This document shows positions 10,436 to 20,739 of a DNA stretch of 64,000 nucleotides, in pieces. The notes below the pieces were generated by a model. The model saw nothing but the letters and a program-made list of their open reading frames with translations. It searched no databases and was not told where the DNA came from. This DNA comes from Acidobacteriota bacterium (GTDB lineage Bacteria; Acidobacteriota; Terriglobia; Acidiferrales; UBA7541). How positions within the stretch are numbered: position 1 is the first letter of the stretch; the number at the start of each line of letters is the position of its first letter. The stretch spans positions 36,906 through 100,905 of the forward strand of contig JABCZK010000013.1 in assembly GCA_013289695.1 (NCBI GenBank), given 5' to 3'. Position numbers and translations under genes: made by a program.

Positions 10436-10861
10436 TTAGTTGTGCGCTGACGCGGTTTCCGCGGGCTTCAAGTCCGCTTCGCCCTGCTTCTTCTTCCAAT
10501 CGCCCAAGGCGGCCTTGATGGCGTCTTCGGCCAGCACGGAACAGTGAATCTTCACCGGCGGCAGCGCCAGTTCACGGACAATGTCCGTGTTCTTGATGGC
10601 CAGCGCTTCCTCGACTGTCTTGCCCTTCACCCATTCGGTGGCCAGGGAAGAACTCGCAATCGCCGAACCGCAACCGAAGGTCTTGAACTTGGCCTCTTCG
10701 ATCACGCGCGTTTGCGGATTCACTTTCATTTGCAGCTTCATCACGTCGCCGCATTCCGGCGCGCCCACCAGACCTGTACCCACGTTCGGATCGGCCTTAT
10801 CCAACGAGCCGACGTTGCGCGGGTGATTGTAATGCTCAATTACTTTATCGCTATACGCCAT
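10436..10861 (-). CDS. iscU: Fe-S scaffold IscU
   Basis: MAYSDKVIEHYNHPRNVGSLDK...GAPECGDVMKLQ...KTFGCGSAIASSS...IHCSVLAEDAIKAA. Confidence 0.95.
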   Translation of the reverse strand: MAYSDKVIEHYNHPRNVGSLDKADPNVGTGLVGAPECGDVMKLQMKVNPQTRVIEEAKFKTFGCGSAIASSSLATEWVKGKTVEEALAIKNTDIVRELALPPVKIHCSVLAEDAIKAALGDWKKKQGEADLKPAETASAHN

Positions 10862-11160
10862 TAGTTGATTCTCCTCTTCATGGTAACGCTGCTATCCAGC
10901 CCTTCTTCTGCAATCACTCGATCCGACAAAGTCACGTGCGCGATGGATGCCGAGCGTCCGGCGCAAACTTCCTCCAGCGTCCGCACCACCACTTCCTCGC
11001 GCAATTTCAGAAACTCCAAAAACCCTGCCAATTCTTCCAGGTCACGAAAGCGCCGCGAGTTGCACGCGCCGCCATCTACGTTAGGAGCGAAAAATACGTC
11101 AAATACCGGGGTGCTGCCGCTGAACGTTCGATGTACGCCGACTGTGCCTTCGTAGATCAC
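10861..11160 (-). CDS. uncharacterised 99-aa protein inside isc operon
   Basis: Between iscS and iscU, same strand; its stop overlaps the iscU start (TAATG). Confidence 0.75.
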   Translation of the reverse strand: MIYEGTVGVHRTFSGSTPVFDVFFAPNVDGGACNSRRFRDLEELAGFLEFLKLREEVVVRTLEEVCAGRSASIAHVTLSDRVIAEEGLDSSVTMKRRIN

Positions 11161-11182
11161 GTTCCCCCCTTTAAGACGATTT

Positions 11183-12409
11183 TTATTCCGCTGCCACCTG
11201 CCACTTCATTTTGCTGACGTCCACTCCCTCTTTAGCCATTTCGTACAGAGGTGAAAGTTCACGCAAGCGCGATACGGTTTCGACGACGCGATCCGCAACG
11301 TAATCCACTTCTTCTTCCGTGTTGAAGCGTCCCAGGCCGAAACGAATGGAAGTGTGCGCCAGATCCTCGCCCACGCCCAGGGCCTTCAGCACGTAGCTGG
11401 GTTCCAAAGTCGCCGAAGTGCAAGCCGAGCCGCTGGACACCGCGATGTCGTTGATGCCCATCAGCAGCGATTCGCCTTCGACGTACGCGAAGCTGATATT
11501 GATATTGTGCGGCAGACGGTGCTCCATCGAACCGTTGATGAACGTCTCATCCAGCCGCGACATGATGGACTCTCTCAGACGTTCGCGGAGCTTGAACAGC
11601 TGCTCGCTTTCCTGCGCCATTTCCTGACCGCAGAGTTCGCAAGCCTTGCCCAGACCGACGATTCCCGGCACATTCAGCGTGCCGGAACGCATGCCGCGTT
11701 CGTGCCCGCCGCCATCAATCTGCGCGGCGAGTTGCACGCGGGGATTCTTGCGGCGCACGTACAACGCGCCTACGCCCTTCGGCCCGTAAATTTTGTGCGC
11801 GGAGATGGACATCAAATCAATTCCGTCCTTCTGCACGTCCACCGGAATCTTGCCCACGGCCTGCACGCCATCCACGTGGAAGAAGACGCCCTTCTCTTTC
11901 GCGATTTTGCCGATTTCCGCGATGGGCTGCACTACGCCGATCTCGTTATTCGCGTACATGATCGAAATCAGAATTGTTTTCGGACTGATCGCCTTGCGCA
12001 GCTCGTCCAGGCTGATACGGCCGTCCTTATGCACGGCCAGGTAGGTCACTTCGTAGCCGTTTTTCTCCAGGCGCTTACAAGTATCCAGCGTCGCCTTGTG
12101 CTCGGTGACCTGCGTGATGATGTGATTGCCCTTCTCGCGATACATTTCGGCGACGCCCTTGATCGCCAGGTTCGTGGATTCGGTGGCGCCGCTGGTGAAC
12201 ACAATCTCTTTGGGCGTGGCGTTGATCAGCTTGGCGATTTGGCCGCGCGCATTTTCCACCGCCTCTTCCGCCTTCCAGCCGTATTCATGGTTGCGGCTGG
12301 CCGCGTTGCCGTACTTGTCCGTAAAATAAGGAACCATGGCCTCAACGACGCGCGGATCCACCTGCGTGGTCGCGTGATTATCAAAATAAATCGGAAGCTT
12401 GATCGCCAT
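11183..12409 (-). CDS. iscS: cysteine desulfurase IscS
   Basis: [64 protein letters not shown]. Confidence 0.95.
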   Translation of the reverse strand: MAIKLPIYFDNHATTQVDPRVVEAMVPYFTDKYGNAASRNHEYGWKAEEAVENARGQIAKLINATPKEIVFTSGATESTNLAIKGVAEMYREKGNHIITQVTEHKATLDTCKRLEKNGYEVTYLAVHKDGRISLDELRKAISPKTILISIMYANNEIGVVQPIAEIGKIAKEKGVFFHVDGVQAVGKIPVDVQKDGIDLMSISAHKIYGPKGVGALYVRRKNPRVQLAAQIDGGGHERGMRSGTLNVPGIVGLGKACELCGQEMAQESEQLFKLRERLRESIMSRLDETFINGSMEHRLPHNINISFAYVEGESLLMGINDIAVSSGSACTSATLEPSYVLKALGVGEDLAHTSIRFGLGRFNTEEEVDYVADRVVETVSRLRELSPLYEMAKEGVDVSKMKWQVAAE

Positions 12410-12582
12410 TCTCTGTCTCCTCAATCCCCGTTCAGTGTTTGTTGCCGCCAGCCCATGTAACGCTGCCGCAAAGCTTGTTTCGATCTTTCTCTGACGATGC
12501 GATCAGCATCGTCATCCTGAGGCCGACGCCTTGGCTGCAAGCCGGCCGGAGGAACTCTCCCGCACTTCCGCGCGCCGTCCCC

Positions 12583-13020
12583 TCAGACTCGCAACTCAAC
12601 CATCTCCGAAAGCGGCGCCGCATCCGCCATCTGCGAAATCGTGACCTTGCCAAGTACTTCCAGAATGCTGTCATTCACTCGGCGCAGCGGTTCGCGAATC
12701 GAGCAGGTCGTCGTCACGTCGCACGCTCCCCGCGAAGTCACGCAGGAAGTAATGAACAGCGGCCCGTCGATCGCCTTGATCACATCCAGCGCCGAGATCA
12801 GCGAAGCATCGCGTCCCAGCGTGTAGCCGCCGCCCGCACCGTGCCGCGCTGCGACCAGCCCTACCTTCGCCAGTTTCTGCAGCACTTTGGCCATCAGCGG
12901 CGTGGACATCTTATACAGCTCGGCGATGTCTCCCGCACTGCATGACCCGCGCCCGTTGTGCATCGCCAAATGTTTCAGCGCGATCAAACCGTAGTCTGCC
13001 TTCTTCGATAGCTTCATCAT
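12583..13020 (-). CDS. iscR: Rrf2-family Fe-S regulator IscR
   Basis: MMKLSKKADYGLIALKHLAMH; Cys triad CVTSRGACDVTTTC; first gene of isc operon. Confidence 0.92.
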   Translation of the reverse strand: MMKLSKKADYGLIALKHLAMHNGRGSCSAGDIAELYKMSTPLMAKVLQKLAKVGLVAARHGAGGGYTLGRDASLISALDVIKAIDGPLFITSCVTSRGACDVTTTCSIREPLRRVNDSILEVLGKVTISQMADAAPLSEMVELRV

Positions 13021-13026
13021 AGATGC

Positions 13027-13051
13027 ATATGCGACTGATACGGTCGCATAT
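13027..13051 (-). promoter_or_regulatory. IscR-type operator (perfect 9-7-9 inverted repeat)
   Basis: ATATGCGAC-TGATACG-GTCGCATAT immediately upstream of the iscR start; resembles the E. coli type 1 IscR site pattern. Confidence 0.82.
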
Positions 13052-13053
13052 AG

Positions 13054-13083
13054 ATTCTAAGCTCTCCCAGCAGGCAAAGTCAA
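13054..13083 (-). promoter_or_regulatory. sigma70-like promoter of isc operon
   Basis: Reverse strand TTGACT-N18-TAGAAT directly upstream of the operator. Confidence 0.65.
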
Positions 13084-13393
13084 GCCACGCCTGTTGCCAC
13101 AACTCCAGCCAGCGCAATACGTTACACAACGACCATTTTAGTCGTACTGGTCAACGCCCAAGGGTCAAACGGGGCAAATACCGCCCCGAACGGCAGCTTG
13201 CGCGCGTTAAACGGCTCGAGCGAGAGCGCGCCGGGCCGCCGATTTTTCAGCAAGGGCGTCCGGGCGAACCGCAGGGGCACAGCCAAGCATGACCTCTGTA
13301 TCGATTCCGCGTGCATTGACTTACTGCGCCACCGCCATGCCCGGATTTTTCTGGCCGCAGCAAAGGAATTTCTAGGTTAGAATCGCGTATCGA

Positions 13394-13891
13394 ATGGATT
13401 CCGGCGCCTCCAGACCCGTCACTGCGATCTATCCCGGTTCGTTTGATCCGGTTACTAATGGCCATCTGGACCTGATTACCCGCGCGTCCAATATATTTGA
13501 CAAGCTGGTCGTCGCCGTCGCGCACAATATGGAGAAGGATCCGCTGTTCACCGAAAAAGAGCGCGTGGAGATGCTGGAGACCGCGACGTTTAAGTGGGTG
13601 AACGTGGAGATTGATGTGTTCGACGGCCTGCTGATGGACTACGCGCGTGCGAAAAAGGCCAGTGTGATCGTGCGCGGCATCCGCGCCGTCTCCGACTACG
13701 AGTTCGAACTGCAGATGGCCATGATGAACCGCAAAATCGAGCCGGACATCGAAACGGTCTTCATGCTGCCGGCCGAGCAGTACAGCTATCTAAGTTCGCG
13801 GCTGGTGAAAGAACTGGCGCGGTTCGGCGGTTCTACCAAGGATTTTGTTCCGCCGCTGGTGCAGGAGCGGCTGAGCGCCAAATTTAAGTAA
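13394..13891 (+). CDS. coaD: phosphopantetheine adenylyltransferase
   Basis: AIYPGSFDPVTNGHLDLITRA...VIVRGIRAVSDYEFELQMAMMNRKI...YSYLSSRLVKELARFGG. Confidence 0.95.
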   Translation: MDSGASRPVTAIYPGSFDPVTNGHLDLITRASNIFDKLVVAVAHNMEKDPLFTEKERVEMLETATFKWVNVEIDVFDGLLMDYARAKKASVIVRGIRAVSDYEFELQMAMMNRKIEPDIETVFMLPAEQYSYLSSRLVKELARFGGSTKDFVPPLVQERLSAKFK

Positions 13892-13964
13892 CCGGTTTAA
13901 GCGGGAGTCGCGCGGCGCTGTTAACCGCGCGGAATTTTCGCGGCACCTACGAACTGGGGAGCGT

Positions 13965-15179
13965 GTGATGGGACTGGCCACGGAAAAGAAAATGGATAAA
14001 ACCGTTCAGCTTGCGGATCGCGTGAATCGCATCAGTGTTTCGCCGACGATGGTGGTGCTGCAGGAAGCCGAGAAACTGAAGGCGCAGGGAATTGACGTCG
14101 CGGACTTCGGACCCGGCGAGCCGGATTTCCCCACGCCCGAACACATCAAGCGCGCCATCGTCCAGGCGCTCGAGGAAAATCGCACGAAATACACACCTGT
14201 GGCGGGCATCGCTCCGTTGCGTCAGGCCATTTGCGATTGGCACGCCGCGCAATTGGGATCTGCCTATCAGCCTTCGGAGTGCGTCGTCAGCGTCGGCGGC
14301 AAGCACGCAATTTTCAACGCGATTTGCTCGCTGATCAATCCAGGTGACGAAGTAATTATCGGCGCGCCCTATTGGGTCAGCTATCCGGACATGGTCAAGT
14401 ATGCCGGCGGAACGCCCGTCCTCGCCGAGACCCTCGCGAACGACGCCTTCATCTTGCGCGCGTCCGAGGTGGAGCAGGCGTGCACGCCGAAGACCAGGAT
14501 CGTTATCGCCAACTCTCCGAACAATCCCACCGGCTCGGTGATTCCGCCGATCGAATTCGCCCGCTTGCAGGATTTTTGCAACCGGCGCGATATCTGGCTG
14601 CTCTCCGACGAATGTTATTCGCATTTCGTTTACAAGGACGCCAAGCCGTTTTCCGCCGCCAGCATTCCCGGCCCCAAAGATCGTTTGATCGTCGCCGGCT
14701 CGTTCTCGAAAACGTTTGCCATGACGGGCTTGCGCCTCGGGTACATTCTCGCGCCTAAGCCGCTGGTGGATGCGATCGCCAAGCTGCAGAGCCAGTCCAC
14801 TTCGAATCCCACTTCGATCATTCAGTATGCCGGGCTGGCGGCCATGCGCGGTTCGATGGATTCGGTGACGGCCATGCTTGAGGAATATGCGCGCCGCCGT
14901 GAACACATTCTCGCGGGCCTGCGCGCGATTCCGGGAGTCACCTGCACGCCGCCGATGGGCGCGTTCTACGTGTTTCCAAATGTCGCGGCGCATTTCAACC
15001 CGCAAATGCCGGACACTTCGGCCGTCGCCAAGCAACTGCTGGAGCGCGAACACGTCGCGGTCACTCCCGGCGAAGCGTTCGGCGCGCCAGGATTCCTGCG
15101 CCTCTCCTACGCCACCTCGATGGAGCGGATCGACGAAGGTCTGCGCCGGTTGGCGCGCTTCTTCGGTAAGGCGGCGTGA
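13965..15179 (+). CDS. class I/II PLP aminotransferase (aspartate aminotransferase-like)
   Basis: NSPNNPTGSV, AGSFSKTFAMTGLRLGYI (PLP lysine). Confidence 0.9.
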   Translation: MMGLATEKKMDKTVQLADRVNRISVSPTMVVLQEAEKLKAQGIDVADFGPGEPDFPTPEHIKRAIVQALEENRTKYTPVAGIAPLRQAICDWHAAQLGSAYQPSECVVSVGGKHAIFNAICSLINPGDEVIIGAPYWVSYPDMVKYAGGTPVLAETLANDAFILRASEVEQACTPKTRIVIANSPNNPTGSVIPPIEFARLQDFCNRRDIWLLSDECYSHFVYKDAKPFSAASIPGPKDRLIVAGSFSKTFAMTGLRLGYILAPKPLVDAIAKLQSQSTSNPTSIIQYAGLAAMRGSMDSVTAMLEEYARRREHILAGLRAIPGVTCTPPMGAFYVFPNVAAHFNPQMPDTSAVAKQLLEREHVAVTPGEAFGAPGFLRLSYATSMERIDEGLRRLARFFGKAA

Positions 15180-16246
15180 TTCCGGGCAACGCCTCTCTGT
15201 GCCCCGTGCGGCTGGAGCCGGTTTTCAGCGCGCGTCCGTGGGGCGCGCGTAATCTCGCGCCGCTGTTTCCCGAAAAATCGCATCTGACCGAGCCCTTGGG
15301 CGAAGCCTGGATGAGTGGTGTGGAATGCCGTTTCGCGTCGGGACCTTTTGCCGGCCAGAAACTCGGCGATGTGTGGCGCACTTTGCCATCGGGATGGACC
15401 GGAACGAAGATCAGCGGCTCTGACGGCTCGTTTCCTCTGCTCGTAAAATTTATTTTCGCGGAAGAAAAACTTTCCGTGCAGGTTCATCCTGATGATGAAT
15501 ACGCCGCACGTCACGAACAGGCCGCCGGAGGCCGCGGCAAGACGGAATTGTGGTACGCGATCCGTGCGCGGCCCGGTGCCGAAGTGCTGGCGGGCCTGAA
15601 ACCCAGCGTCACACCTGAAATATTCAAACGCGCCATCGAGGATGGTTCTGCTGAGGATTGTCTGCAGCACGTTCTGCTGCACGCGGGAGAAGCCATTTTT
15701 GTTCCTGCGGGCACCGCGCACACCATTGGCGCGGGTTTGGTGCTCTGCGAAATTCAGGAATATTCCGATCTCACTTATCGCGTGTTTGATTATAACCGCC
15801 GCGACGCGCAGGGCCGTTCGCGCGAGTTGCACATCGAAAAAGCATTGCGGGTGATCCGCTTCGGCGAACAGCTGGGCGGAAAAATCGAACCGGCGCGGAT
15901 CGCACGCGGCGGAGTCACCGAAACGTTTTTTATCGCCTGCCGCTTTTTCGCGGTGGAAAGATGGGAATTCGTGGAAAAAGTGGCCGCCGCCACCACGCCG
16001 GAACATTTCGACCTGCTGACTTTTCTGGAAGGCCGCGGCGCGATCCTGTGGGGCGGCGAATCCCTGGAATACCGGCCGGCGCAAACCTGGCTGCTTCCTG
16101 CGGCGCTCGGTGCATATCATTTGGCGCCGGGCGCGCGGACATCGCTGCTCCGCGCCTACGTTCCCGTGCCCTTCGACGAATTCGCGCGCAAGCTGGCCGC
16201 TCAAGGCGTCAGCGAATCCGGGTTGGCGCGTTTGGTGTATCCGTGA
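15176..16246 (+). CDS. manA: type I mannose-6-phosphate isomerase
   Basis: FSARPWGARNL...LLVKFIFAEEKLSVQVHPDDEYA...GKTELWYAI...GTAHTIGAGLVLCEIQEYSDLTYRVFDY. Confidence 0.9.
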   Translation: MIPGNASLCPVRLEPVFSARPWGARNLAPLFPEKSHLTEPLGEAWMSGVECRFASGPFAGQKLGDVWRTLPSGWTGTKISGSDGSFPLLVKFIFAEEKLSVQVHPDDEYAARHEQAAGGRGKTELWYAIRARPGAEVLAGLKPSVTPEIFKRAIEDGSAEDCLQHVLLHAGEAIFVPAGTAHTIGAGLVLCEIQEYSDLTYRVFDYNRRDAQGRSRELHIEKALRVIRFGEQLGGKIEPARIARGGVTETFFIACRFFAVERWEFVEKVAAATTPEHFDLLTFLEGRGAILWGGESLEYRPAQTWLLPAALGAYHLAPGARTSLLRAYVPVPFDEFARKLAAQGVSESGLARLVYP

Positions 16247-17370
16247 AAAAACGAGCCGCCGCAAAACCCGAATCGCTTCCCGTGTGCGCCGTGCTGCTGG
16301 CCGGCGGACGCGGCACTCGTTTCTGGCCGCGCAGCCGCACCCGCATGCCCAAGCAACTGCTGAACATCACCGGCGGCGAGACCATGCTGCGCGAAACCGT
16401 CTCGCGCCTGGAACCGATTTTTGGGTTGCGCGATTTCTGGGTCGTCACGAACATCGAGCAAGCTGCGGCGGTCCGCAAGCAGCTGCCGCGCATGCCCGCC
16501 GCGCACATTCTTGCCGAACCGGTTGGCCGCAACACCACCGCGGCCATCGCCCTCGCCGCCGTTCACCTTTTACACAACCACCAGGACGCGGTGATGACCG
16601 TCCTGCCGTCGGACAGCTACGTCGCAGACGCCGCGCATTATCGCCAGCTCGTGCGCGCCGCGCTGGACCTGGCGCGCGCCCCGGGTAATCTGGTGGTTTT
16701 CGGCGTTCCGCCTACGCGCCCTGAAACAGGCTACGGCTATATTGAAGCCGGGTCGCCGGCCGCGCGCATTCGCGGCATCCGGGCTTTGCGCGTGCGCCGC
16801 TTCACAGAAAAGCCCGCGCTGCCGGCGGCGCGAGGCTACGTCGCCTCCGGGAGATATTTCTGGAACGCTGGAATATTTTTTTGGCGCGTCTCCACGTTCC
16901 TGGAATGCTTGTGCCGCTTTCTTCCCGCTACGCACTCCGCGCTCATGCGGCTCGCCGAAACCATCGGCACGCGCAAATACCGCGCGGCCCTGCGGCGAAT
17001 TTATCCCACGCTCGAAAATATTTCCGTGGACTATGCCATCATGGAGCCCGCCGCTCGCGCCGGCGACGCCACGCGCGTCTCGGTGATCCCCGCCAAAGTC
17101 GGCTGGAGTGATATCGGGTCATGGAGCGCGGTATACGATTTGCTTGCATCGCAGCGCGCCGCGAACGTTTCCACCGGCCCGTCGTTCGCACTGGAGGCGA
17201 GCGGAAATTATTTCTGGGCCCCCGGAAAATTTATCGCCGCCATCGGCGTGCACGATCTCGTGGTGGTGGAAACAGACGACGCCATCCTGGTCTGCCCGCG
17301 CGAGCGCGCACAAGACGTCGGCCAAATCGTCAGATGGCTCGAACGGCAGAAGCTCGCCCGCCTTCTTTAG
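16243..17370 (+). CDS. manC: mannose-1-phosphate guanylyltransferase
   Basis: VLLAGGRGTRFWPRSRTRMPKQLLNI...VGRNTTAAIALAA...VLPSDSYV; GTG start overlaps the manA stop (GTGA). Confidence 0.88.
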   Translation: MKKRAAAKPESLPVCAVLLAGGRGTRFWPRSRTRMPKQLLNITGGETMLRETVSRLEPIFGLRDFWVVTNIEQAAAVRKQLPRMPAAHILAEPVGRNTTAAIALAAVHLLHNHQDAVMTVLPSDSYVADAAHYRQLVRAALDLARAPGNLVVFGVPPTRPETGYGYIEAGSPAARIRGIRALRVRRFTEKPALPAARGYVASGRYFWNAGIFFWRVSTFLECLCRFLPATHSALMRLAETIGTRKYRAALRRIYPTLENISVDYAIMEPAARAGDATRVSVIPAKVGWSDIGSWSAVYDLLASQRAANVSTGPSFALEASGNYFWAPGKFIAAIGVHDLVVVETDDAILVCPRERAQDVGQIVRWLERQKLARLL

Positions 17371-17457
17371 CGCAGGTCAGATTGGCGCTCGCGGTGAGCT
17401 GCTTTTTTGTCCGACGCTGCTTCCCGCAGGAAATTCCTTCGCTTATACTGGCCTACC

Positions 17458-18867
17458 GTGAGCGACATACAATTTGGCACCGACGGCTGGCGCGGCATCA
17501 TCGCCGAAGATTTCACATTCGAGCACGTGCGCACGGTAGCGCAGGCAATCGCCCGCTACGTGGTACGCGCCGAAAAGCCAGGCGTCGGCATCCTGGTCGG
17601 ATACGATACGCGCTTCGGCTCCGAACGTTTCGCGCAAACCGCCGCCGAGACGATTTCCGCGGCTGGCATTCCCGTCTGGCTCGCCGCCGAAGCCGCGCCC
17701 ACGCCCGCGATCTCCTTGCTCGTGAAACTGCGCGGCGCCGCCGGCGGAATTCAGATCACCGCCAGCCACAATCCCTATCAATGGAACGGCGTGAAATATA
17801 AAGCCAGTTACGGCAGCTCCGCTTCGCCGGCAATCGTCGCGCAAATAGAGTCGGAGCTCGCGCAAGTCCTGCGCGAAGGCGTTCCAGCTCTTCCGCCGCG
17901 CAAGGACCTGCTTCATTCGCTCGATGTGCGCGCGCCGTATCTGGAGACTCTCGACGCTCTGGTCGATTGGGATCGCCTGCGCGGCGCCAAATTCCGCTTC
18001 GTCATTGACCCCATGCATGGCGCGGGGCGCGGCCTGCTGTGCGACCTTTTCCGCCGCCACGCAATCGCCTGCGAAGAAATTCGCGGCACGCGCGATCCGC
18101 TTTTCGGCGGCGTAAATCCCGAGCCCATCGAACCGCACATCGCGGCTCTGCAACGCGCCGTGGTGCAAGGTAAATTCGACGCAGGCTTCGCGCTCGATGG
18201 CGACGCCGATCGCATCGGCGCGGTGGACCGTGACGGCGCCTTCATCAACCCGCACCAGATTTTCGCGATACTGCTGTGGCACCTCGCCGGCACGCGCAAG
18301 CTTGCAGGCGCGGTGGCCAAAACTTTTTCCACCACCAAAATGATCGACAAAATCGCCGCCAAATTCGGCCGCCAGGTTTGGGAAACTCCCGTCGGTTTCA
18401 AATACATCTGCGACCGCATGCTGGAAAGCGACATCCTGCTCGGCGGCGAAGAAAGCGGCGGGATCGGAACCAAGCTGTACTTGCCCGAGCGCGACGCCAC
18501 CGTCAGCGCGCTGCTGCTCGCGGAAGTCATGGCCTGGCACGGCAAAAGCCTCGGCGAACTTGTCGCGCTGCTGCACGCGGAATTCGGCGAACACCATTAC
18601 GGCCGCGTGGACTTGCACGTGAAAAAAGGCCAAAAGGAAAAAGCCATCGGCCATTTTTCCGCCGACAAGCTCCAGCGTCTGCTCGATTGGCCCATCACGC
18701 GCCGCGAAAATCTCGACGGGATCAAAGTGTACCTGGACGACATCGGCTGGCTGATGCTGCGCGCATCCGGAACCGAAAACATGCTGCGGATTTATTCCGA
18801 GACCACGCGTCCGGAAACCACCAAGCGCGTTCTCGATACTGTTGTGGCGCTCGTGCCGAAATTGTAA
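17458..18867 (+). CDS. phosphoglucomutase/phosphomannomutase
   Basis: IQFGTDGWRG; ITASHNPYQWNGVKYK; DGDADRIGAVD; GTG start. Confidence 0.9.
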   Translation: MSDIQFGTDGWRGIIAEDFTFEHVRTVAQAIARYVVRAEKPGVGILVGYDTRFGSERFAQTAAETISAAGIPVWLAAEAAPTPAISLLVKLRGAAGGIQITASHNPYQWNGVKYKASYGSSASPAIVAQIESELAQVLREGVPALPPRKDLLHSLDVRAPYLETLDALVDWDRLRGAKFRFVIDPMHGAGRGLLCDLFRRHAIACEEIRGTRDPLFGGVNPEPIEPHIAALQRAVVQGKFDAGFALDGDADRIGAVDRDGAFINPHQIFAILLWHLAGTRKLAGAVAKTFSTTKMIDKIAAKFGRQVWETPVGFKYICDRMLESDILLGGEESGGIGTKLYLPERDATVSALLLAEVMAWHGKSLGELVALLHAEFGEHHYGRVDLHVKKGQKEKAIGHFSADKLQRLLDWPITRRENLDGIKVYLDDIGWLMLRASGTENMLRIYSETTRPETTKRVLDTVVALVPKL

Positions 18868-18922
18868 CAATGATACAACGGGCCCTGCGGGGCGGTGGCC
18901 CGTTGCAAACGCAAAAAGGAGA

Positions 18923-19288
18923 ATGGCGATGGAATCGGTAAATCTGAATGAAAAACTGTCCCGTGTAAAGGAATACTGGAGTCCCACGATCATCGGCGAA
19001 CTCAACGATACCTACGTAAAAATCGTGAAATTCACCGGCGAATTCGTCTGGCACCACCACGACGACGAGGACGAAATGTTTCTGGTTGTCCGAGGCTGCC
19101 TGCGCATGCGCTTTCGCGATCGCGAAGTCGCCGTGCTGCCGGGTGAGTTCATCATCGTCCCCAAGGGCGTCGAACACATGCCCGTAGCGGAGGAAGAAGT
19201 TCACGTTGTGCTGATCGAACCGAAATCAACTCTCAACACGGGGAACGTCCGCAACGAACGCACCCGCGCCGAACTGCAACGCCTCTAG
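18923..19288 (+). CDS. cupin-domain protein
   Basis: EFVWHHHDDEDEMFLVVRGCLRMRF...VPKGVEHMPVA. Confidence 0.9.
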   Translation: MAMESVNLNEKLSRVKEYWSPTIIGELNDTYVKIVKFTGEFVWHHHDDEDEMFLVVRGCLRMRFRDREVAVLPGEFIIVPKGVEHMPVAEEEVHVVLIEPKSTLNTGNVRNERTRAELQRL

Positions 19289-19426
19289 ACCGAAACAATT
19301 TTTCAGCCGTTACAGGAGCGTCACCTGCCGCGCCAAGCAACCGTGGTTTATTTCCGGAACGCAAGGGCAGAAAGCGCTATCATTCATCACGCTCGCGCCC
19401 ATGGCTGAGCCAGAAAGCGGAACTGC

Positions 19427-20308
19427 ATGAATCGCCGACTCTACACGCTCGATGTTTTCACCAGCAAACGCTTCGCCGGGAATCCGCTGGCGGTCGTCAC
19501 CGATGGCGACGGAATTCCCGCTGCGAAGATGCAATCCATCGCGCGCGAGATGAATCTTTCGGAAACTGTTTTCATCCAGCGGCCCACGAATAATCGCGCG
19601 CTCGCGCGCCTGCGCATCTTCACCACCACGCGCGAACTACCGCTGGCTGGTCATCCCGTAATCGGCGCGTGGTTTTTGCTGGCGGAACTCGGCGTCGTCC
19701 CCGCCTCCGAGGGAAGCGTGCACATCCTGCAGCAGACCGGAGCCGGAATTCTTCCCGTCGAGTTGGCTTTTCACAACGGCCGCCCCGTCCGCGTCACCAT
19801 GACGCAGCGGCCGGCGCGATTCACGCGCGCGCCATTCTCGCGCGCTGCGCTGGCTGCGGCGCTCGGCTTGAGGCCCAGCGACCTTGCGCCATCCCTGCCC
19901 ATCGAATTCGTCTCCACCGGAATTTCCAACCTGATGGTTCCGGTGAGCCGCCGCGCGGTGCTTGGGAAAATCCAGATGAACATGCCCGCTCTCGCGCACC
20001 TGGTGTCACCGCACGGCACCATGGCGTATTGCTTCGCGCTAAGTGGCCGCGGACGCGCCTACGCACGCGGCATGGTTCCCTGGGGAACGATTGAAGATCC
20101 TGCGACGGGCTCCGCCGGCGGCTCACTCGGCGCGTACCTCGTGCATCACGGCCAACTAAAGCCCGGAGAACAATTGCAAATCACCCAAGGCGTGGAAATG
20201 GGCCGCCCCAGCGAAATTCACGTGGAAGTGGGCGCGGATAAGGGAAAACTTACGCCGAGAGTCAGCGGCTCTGCAGTTCGAATCTTCGAAGGCCACATCG
20301 AAGCGTAG
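19427..20308 (+). CDS. PhzF-family isomerase
   Basis: YTLDVFTSKRFAGNPLAVVTD; ATGSAGGSLGAYLVHHG. Confidence 0.9.
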   Translation: MNRRLYTLDVFTSKRFAGNPLAVVTDGDGIPAAKMQSIAREMNLSETVFIQRPTNNRALARLRIFTTTRELPLAGHPVIGAWFLLAELGVVPASEGSVHILQQTGAGILPVELAFHNGRPVRVTMTQRPARFTRAPFSRAALAAALGLRPSDLAPSLPIEFVSTGISNLMVPVSRRAVLGKIQMNMPALAHLVSPHGTMAYCFALSGRGRAYARGMVPWGTIEDPATGSAGGSLGAYLVHHGQLKPGEQLQITQGVEMGRPSEIHVEVGADKGKLTPRVSGSAVRIFEGHIEA

Positions 20309-20315
20309 TCAATCT

Positions 20316-20738
20316 CTACTTCTTCGCGGGACGCGGTTCCTCGACGCTCTTGCTCGCAGCGTCAAGGATCCCATTCAAGAATGCGGGAGAATCCGCCGAG
20401 GAAAATTTCTTCGCGAGTTCCAGCGCTTCGTCAATCACCACTTTCACCGGCGCGGTGCCGAAGCGTAATTCGTAAATCGCCAGCCGCAGGATGCTGCGGT
20501 CCACCGTCGCCAGGCGGTCGAGCTTCCAGTTTTCGGAAAGCCTCTCAACCGTCTTGTCGCTCGCCTCCGCCGCCGATACCGCGCCTTCAAACAATTGATT
20601 GGCGAATTTTCGCGTGGAATCCGCCGCGCGGGCCTGCTCCCAGAAATGTTGCTGCAGCAACGAAGGCTTGCGCCGCGTCATATCCCACTCGAAAAGCATT
20701 TGCAGTGCGAACTCGCGTGACTTGCGGCGCAGCGTCAT
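20316..20738 (-). CDS. nusB: transcription antitermination factor NusB
   Basis: RKSREFALQMLFEWDM...ILRLAIYEL...VVIDEALELAKKFSSADSPAFLNGILD. Confidence 0.93.
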   Translation of the reverse strand: MTLRRKSREFALQMLFEWDMTRRKPSLLQQHFWEQARAADSTRKFANQLFEGAVSAAEASDKTVERLSENWKLDRLATVDRSILRLAIYELRFGTAPVKVVIDEALELAKKFSSADSPAFLNGILDAASKSVEEPRPAKK

Positions 20739-20739
20739 G

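Noticed and set aside
17443-19005. 520-aa minus-strand ORF
   Set aside because: Antisense shadow of the phosphoglucomutase/phosphomannomutase and cupin genes; composition lacks domain motifs. High GC makes such shadows common.
19427-20308. Phenazine biosynthesis from the PhzF-like gene
   Set aside because: PhzF-family isomerases are widespread and no other phz genes are present.
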